The translations under genes were made by a program, and so were the position numbers. From positions 178,004,279 to 178,068,278 of the forward strand of contig CAKMRJ010000001.1 of the NCBI GenBank assembly GCA_928212115.1: a stretch of 64,000 nt of DNA. Direction: 5' to 3'. This stretch comes from Lactuca virosa. Taxonomy: Eukaryota; Streptophyta; Magnoliopsida; Asterales; Asteraceae. Below, in pieces: positions 1 through 10,897 of this stretch. The notes beneath the pieces were generated by a model. It was not told the origin of the DNA. It made no database searches and saw nothing but the letters and a program-made list of their open reading frames with translations. Every line of letters begins with the position of its first letter. The stretch's first letter is position 1.

Positions 1-562
1 AAAAAGCTCTCAGCATACATCAAACGATTAAGATCAAGTATGATTGGAATGTGTGATTTTATGTTCGTAATTCCGTAGGATTTTCGGTAGACGTATTGTA
101 GGAGAAGAAAAAGGATCACAGAATAAGAAGGTTACACCGACGAGAGAGAAGTCAGAGGCTTAAGTAGGAAGGAAGATTTTTAAGGATCTTACTTTTACTA
201 TAATAGCATGTTAATCAGAATATTTCACATAATTAACCTCTTCTTATCAATTAGGTATATATATAATACTAGTTTATAACCCGTGGAAACCACGATTATA
301 AAATTAATTAAACTTTAATAGTGAGAATCAAAATTATTAATCAATTATTTTAAATAAATTATTAATTAAGAGATATTTTTTAATTATATAAAATTATAAT
401 CGTTAATTTAAATAAATATGTGAAATTATATCACCTTATAATTTGTATTAATTTTATTTTAATTTTTATTCTAATGTTATTAATTTAATGTAATTAAAGT
501 GAGAAATTTAAAATTGAGAATTAATAGGTTGACAAGTGACATACATTAATTAGGAGGCCTAA
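1..562. other. AT-rich intergenic DNA, no gene seen
   Basis: Strongly AT-rich sequence with no credible coding frame. The last 45 bases (about 519-562) belong to a short tandem repeat whose other units lie at 1937-2030, on the far side of the Harbinger-like element. Nothing else recognisable is present. Confidence 0.7.
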
Positions 563-882
563 GGCCAAGTGGTATACCGAGCACGAGGACGTTCGTGGTC
601 GAGCTGGCCACGAACAACAGGCGTGCACACTACCCCGTTGTTTCATGGTGGCTCGTGTTCGTTCTCGCTCGTGTTCGGGACAATGAAATCGCACGACCAA
701 TTAGATTGAAGCACTCGATTTGAACGTTACACTAGCCGTTGAACGGCTAGTTTGTTAAAAAAAATAATAATAATCAATTTATTTACCTATATAAATACAA
801 CACTTTTACTCCTTATTTTTTACACCATTCTTTTTCTATCTCTATACACAATCTACATACTACATCTTCACAACCAAAAACC

Positions 883-1616
883 ATGGATCCCAACCAAAAT
901 ACCCATCCAAACTACAGAAATCGCAAACCCGATAACGCTTTTGCGTTAGATACAACATCTCGTCAATTCCCGACTATGGAGTGACCTCAAGGCGGTTTTA
1001 TCAATCCACTTCAAACCGGTTCCCCTATCCAACAAACACCACTTTTCCAACAACAATATCAACATTTTCCGTCTTTCCAACAACAACAAATTTCACAACA
1101 ATACCAACAATTTCAACAATTGCAACAACTACAACAACTCCGACAACAATCGTCACAACAACAACAACCTCCAATTACACAACCACCACTTTCGCCAGAT
1201 TTTGTTGCGGAAACGCAACCTTCACCACCACCTCAACCAAAAAAGAAAAAAGGGAAAAAACCGGCCCGACCCACTACCGCCCAAGAAAGGGTCCCATGGA
1301 CAAAAGAAGAAGAAGAAAAGTTAGCAGAGGCATGGGCGGCGGCTTCCGAAGATCCAATTGTAGGAGATAGTCAGCCTTACAAAAGTTTTCGGAAGTTTTT
1401 GTGCAACTTCAAGAAACGAAGGCCGAGGTGATGACTCGGATGGAGCAAAAATTGATCAAAGCACAAACATCATTTCAAGAGGCACAAGCAAGGATCCAAA
1501 CAAAAACCGATATGGAAATCTTGAAAATGAAAGCGGACGACCTCGAGAGCGAAGACTTGGAACTTTTCCAAGTGATGAAAGAGTCGGTTCGAGCCCGACA
1601 TAGGCGTTTGGGGTAG
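883..1616 (+). pseudogene. Harbinger ORF1-type Myb/SANT-like protein relic
   Basis: The frame opens at ATG 883 in a good context (ccATGG). It is broken by an in-frame TGA at 982-984 and then continues in the same frame through a glutamine-rich stretch (about 990-1190) and a Lys-rich linker. It then enters a SANT/Myb-like start (VPWTKEEEEKLAEAW, near 1290-1340) ending at DPIVGDSQ. Most of the SANT domain is missing: the sequence jumps near 1390 to a C-terminal helical segment in another frame (1401-1616, ending VMKESVRARHRRLG). In the family this protein binds DNA and assists the transposase. Here an internal deletion, a frame change and a stop make it a pseudogene. Confidence 0.65.
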
Positions 1617-1891
1617 TTTATTTTATTTATGGTTGGAATTTTTTAGTTTTTTTTAATGTTTTTTTTATTATTTTAAGTAATGTAATTTTTATTTTTATTG
1701 TTAGTTTTTTTTTCAATTAATGTAGTTTTTATTTAATGTAATTTGGTCTTTTAATTTAATGGAAAACTAGTACTAAAAAAATGATTTTAATGTATTTTTG
1801 AATTAAATTTAAATAAAAAAAACGAGGTGGAGTGGTGTGTTAGTGGTAGGTATCACATGCTAGTGGTAGGAGAATGTGGTGCTGATGTGGC

Positions 1892-1920
1892 ACCCACCAC
1901 ATATGTGGTATGTGGTGGGT
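1892..1920. repeat. Perfect subterminal hairpin of the Harbinger-like element
   Basis: A perfect 12-bp inverted repeat (ACCCACCACATA and its complement) around a 5-base loop TGTGG, lying just inside the 3' end of the Harbinger-like element. Subterminal inverted repeats are common in such elements and may bind ORF1 or the transposase; that role is inference. Confidence 0.6.
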
Positions 1921-1936
1921 ATAATAACGGATGGTC

Positions 1937-2030
1937 TAATAGGATGACACATGACAAAAGAAGAATAAAATATGCATTAATTAGGAGGCCTAATAGGATG
2001 ACACATGTCAAAAGAAGATTAAAACTCTTC
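1937..2030. repeat. Short tandem repeat carrying the transposon's empty site
   Basis: A roughly 50-bp unit containing TTAATTAGGAGGCC followed by TAATAGGATGACACATG occurs in tandem. The copy split by the Harbinger-like element (541-562 joined to 1937 onward) and the intact copy at about 1971-2020 agree almost base for base. A further diverged unit starts near 519. Confidence 0.65.
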
Positions 2031-2478
2031 TTTTATTAGATAGGGAGATTACAAGGATATTTAGGATCGAATATACCATATACAAATACAAGCTTAGTAC
2101 AAATCATAAACACGCTACGAACAATCATACTAATAGAAATTAAACTTTCTGATATAATTTTTGTGACAAACATATAAAGTGTGTCATTTAGTTGAAAAGA
2201 TCAACAATTATAAATATTTTATGTTTACGGTGTAGAGTATAATTTATTTTTATAAGTATTTAGTTTAAAATTTTAACTAAGAGAAAACTATAAATTATAT
2301 CAAAAATCCTATTTTTATAAGTATTTACGGTGGAAAGGGCGGTTTTAGGTTGTATCAGGATTAGGAAGATGATGAACAAGTAACAAATTTGGGTTTATCA
2401 GATTGGAAACACATACACACACCTGCACACACACATGCTTGTGATTTTGAAGGTCCGGATCTCGTTGAAAATGGATGA
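2031..2478. other. AT-rich spacer up to element A, no gene seen
   Basis: AT-rich DNA with a short CA-rich run near 2408-2435. No frame or recognised repeat was found. Confidence 0.5.
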
Positions 2479-4929
2479 TGTGACATCCGTCAATTTTGGT
2501 CAACAAAAGTCATTTGTACGTAAATTAGGTCAAAAAGATGAAATGTAATTTTCATAACATTCCTAATGTATTGTTGAATATTATAATACTACATGCACTA
2601 TTTTGAATAAATTATCGAATAAACGCTTTAATTGCGAACAATAAACTACGGTAAAGTAACAATTCGATAAAACGCACAAATATTGCCAGATATTGGGTAA
2701 TATTCATGACACGAGGTTTACGTGTTCACAAAGCCCTAAACATGTTTCAAACATCATATGATCTAGTATTTAGCTTGATACTCAGAAAAGATCATACATC
2801 AAGAAAACGGGAGTTATCACATTTAACGCTCACATTTTATACAACGAATTTGAGAAAAACAATTTGATCATAAGGTTTTAATATTATTGTTAATAATATT
2901 AAATAACAATATTTTTATTAGTTATTAAACCTTACAAATTTCTCAAATCCCACCACACTTTTATAAAAATATCAAACTTTTATAAAAATGGCTAGTTTTT
3001 TTATATAAAAACTATATGAGACAATTATGTCTCTCTTCTTCCAACATATCCATCTTATCCCAAAATAATCATATCATCTTTTTGTATTATAATCAAAAGA
3101 AATCTTACTTTATATTATAATCAAAAGAAATCTTACTTTATATATTATAATCCAAAGGCCTTAACCCTACATTTTTATAATCAAAAGAAAGCATGTTCCT
3201 ACTTCCCCATGCAACCAATCCATCTCTCTCCCTCTCCCTTATAAATTCCGTCCAAAAGGCCCTCCTCCCTCCCTTACATCACCTCCAAAAATCATTCACA
3301 CTCTCTTTAATCCATCCAAGAACACTCTAGTGGATTCAAGACATTTTGGCAAGTGTTTTGCAAGTATTTTTGGGTAAGTTCCCTTCACATTTTCGAGATT
3401 CTACTACCATCTACCATCATCTTTTGGTTGTCTCATTTTCACTATTAAAACAAAAACCCTAGGCAAGATCTTGACGTTTCAAGAAGGTGTCACTCGATTT
3501 TTACCTCATCTTCATACCATCTTCTAGGGAAAGCATAAAAGGTGTGTTCATACCCCCATTTTCTACTAGTTTTCACTCATTTTACACTTTCGGGGGAGGT
3601 TACATGCCATGCAAACAAAATATATTTTGGACAATGACTTTACAGAAAGGTCCTAGATCTAATATATGTTGGATAAAACTTTTAACCTTTGAGTAATACT
3701 ATTACATGCATGTTTATGTTACATTTATGAAAATATATACATATATTCATATTTTCAGAGAAAGCACACAAGCCTCATTCTTTCATATGCACAAGTTTCT
3801 AATATTAGATCTATTGTATGGTAGATAATACCTTTATCCATTGGATAATATTATTACACATTGGATAAATACAAACTAACATTTTTACCAAAATTCTAGT
3901 TTTTAAACATTAAAACTTTGTGTTTACACATTGGATAAAACCATTACCCCTTGGATAATACCATTATCCATTGGGTAATACTATTACACATTGGGTAACC
4001 AACATACATGTAGAACAACACTTTTAACGTGGGAAAGCTTCGATTTCATTTACAACCTAGAATAACATACTTTCGACGGGTTATGTGCGACATTTCTTCA
4101 ACCATTACGCTAAGTCTCGGCCTTAAAATCGTTAAATCTTAAATGAGCCGGAGAATTGTTTATAGATCTCTATGGGATTGACAACCCCCACCTATGGTTG
4201 CTAGCTACAATCACGACCGACGGGTCAATGGTGACAATTGTCTTAACATTTCACGAGGTCCGAGAAGCGTCGTGGCGGGCAGCATTACAGTCGATAGCTC
4301 GATTATAAGGGCTCAATATAACATCGAATAGTGAAATTCTAGTGCAAAACACATTTATAAGTATGGTTATTTACTTATACACTACATTTATAAGTATGGT
4401 TATTTACTCATACACTTGATTTTTGAATAATAAAAATCACATCACAAGTCACACTTTTTATAAGTTTAGAAGTTATGGGAACTTTTATTTTATAAATGCT
4501 TTTGGATATATACTTCACACTCTTCTTTTCCGTTGAAGGCATACAAATACAAAATTTTTTACAAGACGGAGATACGATTTTCATCTATGGAAAAATATCG
4601 AATTTTTCTACAACTAAACTCTTATGAACTCACCAACTTTATGTTGACTTTAAAACGACATGTAATCTCAATAAACAATTAAGCCCGAATCAGTGGAACT
4701 ACTTTTGAAGACAAGACGCCAAATATCATTACGGGAACTACTTTATTTGATAACATGCAAATCTTGTAATGTATTTTGATACTAAGTAACACTTGGGTCA
4801 TGTAACTGATATAATCACATGATATGATGGTTGTTTATGTACTTGTGTTTCAATGTATACAATTATTGTGATACTGTGATTCTCGTTCCACCCTCGAACG
4901 TTTCCGGCATCCGATTTGGGGGTGTGACA
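2479..4929 (+). repeat. 5' LTR of element A (about 2.45 kb)
   Basis: It begins TGTGACATCC and ends GGGGGTGTGACA, followed at once by a primer binding site. The end resembles those of element C (58765-61836) and of F's LTRs, including a GTTTCCG motif before the final GGGGGTGTGACA, so the three are related families. A CT-rich stretch near 3215-3260 and a splice-donor consensus (GTAAGT, 3374-3379) lie where element C has equivalents. The matching 3' LTR is outside the window, so divergence cannot be measured. Short open frames within it look like chance. Confidence 0.75.
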
Positions 4930-4930
4930 G

Positions 4931-4943
4931 ATTGCTATCAGAG
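4931..4943 (+). promoter_or_regulatory. Primer binding site of element A (tRNA-iMet type, mutated)
   Basis: ATTGCTATCAGAG directly after the LTR corresponds to the consensus TTGGTATCAGAG, complementary to the 3' end of initiator Met tRNA, with one G to C change. Confidence 0.75.
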
Positions 4944-5399
4944 AATTGTCTATAGCAAACTAGGTATATTCTTCCGTGTGAGAAACACAACTATACATAC
5001 AGGGACTAATACCTCTGACAAAAAAAATGAATTCTAACTTACAATTATACTTTAGAATATAATAATAATATTATATAAAAGTATATATATACAACCAAAG
5101 GCAGTGTCGCAATAAAACAAACCAAGAACATCGAAGTTTAGGTTGGACACTATGAATAGACTTAGTATAACCTGTTGTCGAATCATGGGCAGACGTAGCC
5201 TGATCAGCTACGCCTGACTAAGGGTTGACCGACACGTAACTAAGTGTGCGCATAGTGGACAACAATATAAAAACTCAAGTAATCTACCTAACAACACTTA
5301 ATAATCTCGTTAAGAGTCTGCACTAACAGATTAGTAGTGTTGGTTACTACATTAGGAATCACATAGTGCACACACTTATACGCCCTTTCGTTCTTGGAC
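4944..5399 (+). other. 5' leader of element A
   Basis: Untranslated region between the primer site and the first accessory frame. A segment near 5150-5225 (GTTGTCGAATCATGGG ... AGCCTGATCAGCTACG) is echoed in the leader of element C near 62050-62090. No coding frame was seen. Confidence 0.55.
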
Positions 5400-5809
5400 A
5401 TGGCTGGATTCCACCATGGAGACCCCTACTACACTGATATGGCAGCTATTGGCTGGATTGAGGAAGAACCAGAGGAGATTCACGAGAAAACCCTGAGGAG
5501 GATTCAGACGAGGAGATAGACATCAGGGGGATCATTGACAAGCCTTATCCCATCAGGGGCATAGATGAACCCCTTCCACCTCCCTCTTTTCAGGATGCGC
5601 CTCCATGATGGGGCGACCTAGCTACACTCATGGGTGAGGAGATGGACACTACGACCCACATACACTCCTTAGAGGAGAGGGTGGCCACCTTGGAGGAACA
5701 ATCCCTAGAAGCTGAGACTAGAGTAGCGAACATGGAGCAAAGGGTAGAAGAAGCTACTCATGAGATGAGCGAGATGGCTGGACATCTTGTACGCTATTTT
5801 GGCATCTGA
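5400..5809 (+). pseudogene. Element A 5' accessory frame (acidic, coiled-coil), broken
   Basis: Lies between the primer site and gag. It starts MAGFHHGDPYY, close to the start of the equivalent frame in element C (MAGFHHPGDPYF). An acidic Glu/Asp-rich part follows, then a Pro-rich stretch (PLPPPSFQDAPP), then a heptad-like helix (about 5630-5800) rich in Glu with regular hydrophobic positions (SLEERVATLEEQ, VANMEQRVEEATHEM), consistent with a coiled coil. A one-base frame change near 5500 and a TGA at the expected TGG after APP break it; TGA at 5807-5809 ends it. The product belongs to no family I can name. Gag starts 24 bases later, so the two could be expressed from one RNA. Confidence 0.55.
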
Positions 5810-5833
5810 TAGATAGGTTAGCCTATTGAGGTC

Positions 5834-7590
5834 ATGCCACTCAGAAAAATCTCAAGAATTTGTACGGGACCAACACCAACCCCAACACCGATATCCATGG
5901 ACGAAGCTGCAATCGAAGAAATGATTGCACAAAGGGTAGCAACCGCAGTAGCCAACTGCCATGCCGATAGACATGAGGGATCAGGACATGTTAATAATAG
6001 TTCCCATAACGACAACTGGGGAAATCCCCGAATTGGCTCCTACAAAGACTTTTCTAACTGCAAACCCAAAAGTTTCTATGGCGATGAAGGGGTAATCGAA
6101 CTAACGTGCTGGATTGAAAAGACTGAATCCGTATTCTAGATAAGCTCCTGCGTAAACGACTGCAAGGTGAAGTTTTCTACAAGCACCTTCATGGATTCCG
6201 CCCTGTTATGGTGGAAGGGCCATGTAAAGACTATGGGCCTTACTACTGCAAATGCCATGAGCTGGGTGGAGTTAAAGGTCATGATGACGGAAGAATACTG
6301 CCCGAGAAGCGAGATGCAAGGCCTAGAACAAGAATTATGGAATCTCACCATGAAAGGTTCTGAGATAGCAGCTTACACTAATCGCTTCAATGACCTGGTG
6401 GTCTTGTGCCTAGGAATGGTTACTCCAGAGTACAAGAAGATAAAGAGGTACATCTGAGGCCTAGTCCCACATATTCAAGGGATGGTTATTTCTTCTCGAA
6501 CAACCACCTTCGACAGTGTGAAGCGCATTGATCATCAACTTACCGAACAGGGCATCCGAAAAGGGACCATGGTTCCGAAAGCCGACCCTCCAAAGGAGAG
6601 GGACAATAAGAGGAAATTCTGGAATAAGAAGAAAGAAATACCCCAACAAGGCCCCCAGAAGAAGCAGGGAACGGTGGCAGTCCTCACCACTACCACCCCT
6701 GTAGCCACCAACCCACCAAAGCAATACGCCAGACATCTTCCAAAATGCGAAAAGTGCCCTTATCATCACGTTAGTGCATGTAGGGAAATGTATTGTTTCA
6801 ACTGTAAACAAAAGGGGCACACTGCCAAATTCTGTAAGACCCCAACCCAAGGTAACAATGAGGCATCCAACTCAGGGATGACCCGCGCCTGTTATGGATG
6901 TGGAGAAACTGGACATTACAATAGGGATTGTCCAAAGGCAAAGAGTTCAAGTAGAGGTGAACAAGGCAGAGTCTTGGCCATGGGAACAAGGGAAGAAATA
7001 CAGGAGCCTACCGTCGTAACTGGTACATTCCTTTTCAATAACTCTTATGCCTGCATACTTTTTGATAGTGGTGCCGAAAGAAGCTTCGTTAGTCAAAAAT
7101 TCAAACAAATACTAAAACAGAACCCCCAACCACTTACAGAAATCTATATAGTAGAAATGGATAATGGGGGAACCGAAAATACCAAATAAATTTACCTAAA
7201 CTGGACCCTAACACAAGACGACCACATATTCCAAATCAACCTCATGCTTATGACTATTGGGAGGTTCGATGTAATAGTCAGTGTCGATTGGTTAGACCTT
7301 CATCACGCCGACATCATGTGTCATGAGAAAGCCGCCCGACTCAACCTGCCAAACAACAAAACCCTCGTTGTGTACGGTGACAAACCAGGTAAGGGCCTTC
7401 GATACGTCTCGTGTATGAAAGCGCAAAAGTATTTACACATGAAGTATTATGCATTTCTAGCCCACGTTGTAGACAAGAAGAAAGAGGTGAAGGAAATGAT
7501 GGATATACCAGAAGTTCGTGACTTTCCCGATGTATTTCCAAAAAACTCCTGGGATTACCGTCGGTTCAGCAAGTCGAGTTCAGAATCGAT
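5834..7590 (+). pseudogene. gag-pro: Element A gag-protease (decayed)
   Basis: One frame runs from ATG 5834 through Gag into the aspartic protease, broken by stops near 6137 (TAG), 6456 (TGA where TGG is expected) and 7187 (TAA). Gag shows the SALLWWKGHV and EEYCPRSEM motifs typical of plant Ty3/gypsy Gag, then CCHC zinc knuckles (CFNCKQKGHTAKFC and CYGCGETGHYNRDC) that bind RNA. The protease has its active-site motif as ILFDSGAERSFV (about 7055-7090), and the later IGRFDVIVSVDWL segment. Reading frame is lost near 7545 in the PDVFP linker before RT. No protein is expected from this copy. Confidence 0.8.
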
Positions 7591-8888
7591 ATAATCCTAG
7601 GAGCAGCCCCCGTAGCAAATTATCCATACAGACTAGCCCCGACAGAGATGAAAGAGTTGTCTAGTCAACTACACTAGTTATTAGATAAAGGGTTTATCAT
7701 ACCGAGCTTCTCGCTTTAAGGAGCACCAGTTCTATTTGTAAAGAAGAAATATGGATCCTTTAGAACGTGTATTGACTACCGGGAACTAAACAAGCTAACC
7801 ATGAAAAACTGGTACCCACTCCCCAGAATTGACGACATGTTCAATCAATTACAAGGATCCAGCTACTTCTTAAAGATCGATTTGAGATCGGGGCGCCACC
7901 AACTTAGAGTTTAGAAATAAGATATTCCAAAGACGGAGTTCAAAACTCAATATGGTCATTACGAGTTTGTAGTAATGCCATTCGGACTAACCAATGCTCC
8001 AGCGGTGTTCATGGACCTTATGAACCACATATGTAGACCATATCTGGACAAGTTCGTGATTGTATTCATCGATGATATATTGATATAATCTCAAAATGAA
8101 GAGGAGGATGGTTAGCACTTGAGAGCGATACTAGAATTATTACGAAAGGAGAAATTGTATGAAAAATTTTCTAAGTGCGAGTTCTGGTTGCGGAAGGTAG
8201 ATTTCCTAGGGCACGTGGTCAGTAAGGAAGGGATACATGTGGACCCATCCAAAATAAAGGCAATATAAAAACTGGGAAACACCAAGGATGCCAACAGAGA
8301 TACGCCAGTTCTTGGGTCTTGCTGGCTACTACCGGAGATTCATAAAGAATTTATGTAAAATAGCTAAACCTCTCTCGACGCTAACCCAAAAAGGGGTGAG
8401 TTTCGACTGGGAAGACAAACAAGAGAACGCCTTTCAGACGTTGAAGCAAGCCTTATGTAGTGCACCGAGCCTGTCCCTCCCAGAAGGCACCGAGGACTTC
8501 GTTGTCTATTGTGACGTTTCGAACCAAGGGTTGGGATGCATGCTCATGAAAAGAGGAAAGGTCATCGCCTATGCTTCTAGGCAACTCAAAACCCATTAAG
8601 TCAACTACACCACCCATGATCTTGAACATGGGGCCGTAGTATTTGCACTGAAGATTTGGAGACCTTATCTGTACGGTACCAAGTGTATAGTATTTACTGA
8701 TCATAAGAGCATGCAACATATCCTCAACGAGAAAGAGCTTAACATGAGGCAACGAAGATGGTTTTAGTTGTTAAGCAATTATGAATGCGATATTCATTAC
8801 CATCCGGGCAAGGCGAACGTAGTGGCAGATGCCTTGAGCTGGAAAGAGTACTCTGGACGTCGAGTAAAATCGTTAACAATGACCATAA
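7591..8888 (+). pseudogene. pol: Element A reverse transcriptase-RNase H (decayed, cut by element B)
   Basis: Translation with several stops and at least one frameshift gives the standard Ty3/gypsy RT series: FVKKKYGSFRTCIDYRELNK (near 7735-7795), the YGHYEFVVMPFGLTNAP block, then the catalytic FIDDIL (near 8070). The thumb/connection follows (FLGLAGYYRRFIKNL, about 8310-8350), then RNase H with VVYCDVSNQGLG and YHPGKANVVADALS. The frame runs to TMTI at 8888, where element B's LTR begins, and continues at 57619. TAG where CAG is expected (LH*LLDKG, near 7675) is one of the point-mutation stops. Confidence 0.8.
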
Positions 8889-9167
8889 TGTAACACCCAT
8901 AAAGTTTAAGCCAATTTAAAACTTTTTAAAACATTTAAAACCATTAAGTTATTACATTTTGTTTTCAAAATAGTTTAAACATCAGAGTATCCCCATAATC
9001 AAATCATGAAAATATAAGGAGGTGCACGATCACGCCTTCGCCTTGCCGCGATCATCAGAAGTACCTGAAACATAATCAACAACTGTAAGCACGAAGATTA
9101 GTGAGTTCCCCCAAAATACCAACGCCATACAGATATAACCATATCATATAAACAAACAGCATGCATA

Positions 9168-9312
9168 ATGAGCCATCAGCCTGACTGGACCGCCTCACAG
9201 AGCCATCAGTCTGTATGGACCGCTCTCCAAGCCTTTGGCACGTCTGGACCGCCTCTCAGGGCCTTCAGCCTATCCTGACCGCTCGTCGGGCCTTCGGCCT
9301 GACTAGTATACC
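9168..9312. repeat. Minisatellite in element B LTR (about 35-40 bp unit)
   Basis: Imperfect tandem copies of a unit like GCCATCAGCCTGACTGGACC followed by CGCCTC. The same block is at about 55910-56045 in the other LTR with its own substitutions. Confidence 0.6.
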
Positions 9313-9445
9313 CTCCCGTGTGTGCAGTCTATCCGGTCCGCCCTGGGTATGTTGGCCTTCAACACAAAGCAAGACCTGCCTCAACCCAACCCCCAATCAA
9401 ACAATCACGTGCACATAAATATCATACGCTAGCATATATAACAGT

Positions 9446-9645
9446 CAAACCGATCTAACAGATCACTAATCATAGCAACATCCTATAACCATGACACAGA
9501 CCTAACCGGTCACTAACATAGCATTATCCTATAACCAGGATACCGATCTAACAGATCACTAACGTAACAACCATCCTATAACTAGGATATGGATCAAATA
9601 GATCACTAATATAGCAACCATCCTACAACCAGGTTACAAATCATA
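9446..9645. repeat. Minisatellite in element B LTR (about 50 bp unit)
   Basis: Four or so tandem copies built on GATCTAACAGATCACTAA, TAGCAACCATCCTATAACCAGGATA and variants. Its counterpart in the right LTR is at about 56185-56375. Confidence 0.65.
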
Positions 9646-9888
9646 AAGGGTCGGCCTTGGTGCCGTAGACCTTGTTGATATAGTGAGAAGAACTCACCTC
9701 ACGATTTCGAACTGTAGTGATAAGATCAAACTCCCGAATCATAGCCACGAACTCAACCACCTATAACCATCATAGGACCAAGTCCATCAGAATCCCAAAT
9801 TACCAAAATACCCTCAATAGTCCAACTTGTCAACCCTTGGTCAAAGTTAGAGTCAACGGTCAAAGTCAACAGTCCATGTTGACCCAAC

Positions 9889-10130
9889 TCGTCGAGTGCA
9901 TCTAGCAACTCGTTGAGTTCCTTAAAAACTCAGGAAATCATGAAACCCTAATTGACTCGCCGAGTTTTCAGACAACTCACCGAGTCCATGCGGGGTCCAA
10001 ATGTCGGGAAACCCTAACTAACTCATCGAGTCTTCTTACTGACTCGCCGAGTTCATGTAGAACCAATACAGGCAATCTTCATCTGACTCGTCTATTCGGC
10101 CATGCAACTCGTCGAGTCCCTTCAGTCCAT
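9889..10130. repeat. Cluster of ACTCGTCGAGT-type palindromes
   Basis: Eight near-palindromic 11-mers of the form ACTC(G/A)(T/C)(C/T)GAGT, two of them the perfect ACTCGTCGAGT and one degenerate, at irregular spacing of about 20-60 bp. A second cluster of four lies at about 10720-10828. Both recur in the right LTR (56620-56870 and 57465-57565). Confidence 0.7.
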
Positions 10131-10880
10131 TTCTCATCCAGACGTTTTTAAGCTACCCCAAAGCTCCATATTGCAGATCTAACCTCCTAGGGCATGGTTT
10201 CCACGTAAAGTTGCAAACTTTACGTACATGCATGGTCCTAAATGCCAAAACCAAGCTAAGGGAAAGGTTTAACCCAAAGAGAAGGGCCAATGCTTGCTAA
10301 ATCTGATAACTTTATGCCTATAGGGACCAAGAGGAGTCCAGATCTAAAGTTAAAACTTCAGATCATGCCCAATACCCGAAATGACTCACAAATATGCTAA
10401 AAATGGCCCTAAACCTATGCATGAATAGATCTAGCTAAAGAGAAGCCAAGGTAACAACTTGTTACCTTCCAGATGATGCCAAGATGAAGTAGAGTCAGAT
10501 CCACAAGCTTCTCTTTGCTCCAAGCTCCTTAGACTTCAAGCCTTCTTCACAAAATGCACCAAAAGCACTCTTTAAATCTCACAACCACTCAAGAACAAGG
10601 TTTAGGCTGATTAATGTTTCTTATGGTCGTCAAAAGGTGGTAATGGGCTAGAGGAAAGGACTTAAGGTCCTTTAAATAGGGCGCAAACCCTAAAAATTAG
10701 GGTTTCCATGCACAGCCTCTACTCGTCGAGTCGGGGTCCTCCGACTCGTCGAGTAGGAGTAATAAACCATGCAGGCCAACTAGGTTCGACACGATGAGTT
10801 GGGGCCTCCAACTCGTTGAGTTCCCTTAGTAAATGAATATAAAGCTTTCAAAAATTATACCTAGGAATCGGGATGTTACA

Positions 10881-10897
10881 ATTCTCCCCCACTTGAA
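10881..10897 (-). promoter_or_regulatory. Polypurine tract of element B
   Basis: On the - strand the bases before the 3' LTR read AAGTGGGGGAGAAT, a typical purine-rich primer for plus-strand DNA synthesis, lying between the end of the pol frame and the LTR. Confidence 0.75.

Larger units (their letters stand above)
563..1936 (+). mobile_element. Degenerate PIF/Harbinger-like DNA transposon, non-autonomous
   Basis: A 1.37-kb insertion flanked by the trinucleotide TAA on both sides (560-562 and 1937-1939), the target duplication expected for PIF/Harbinger elements. The ends are weak inverted repeats: GGCCA with TATACC nearby on the left, and GACCA with TATACC nearby on the right read in reverse. 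Removing the element and one TAA gives a continuous sequence that nearly matches a tandem copy at about 1971-2020, so the empty site is visible in the window. Inside is a relic of the Myb/SANT ORF1 protein of this superfamily. No DDE transposase frame is present, so the copy is non-autonomous. Boundaries rest on the empty-site comparison more than on the termini. Confidence 0.7.
8889..10880 (-). repeat. Element B 3' LTR (left copy)
   Basis: TG...CA ends and a 1,992-bp length, matching the right copy (1,991 bp). It contains two tandem-repeat blocks and two clusters of ACTCGTCGAGT-like palindromes, both conserved in the right copy. Confidence 0.9.

Noticed and set aside
4831..5037. Open frame across the end of the A LTR and primer site
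   Set aside because: It spans a structural boundary and shows no motif.
9889..10830. Spaced short palindromes resembling a CRISPR array
   Set aside because: Irregular spacing, variable repeats, inside an LTR of a plant retrotransposon.
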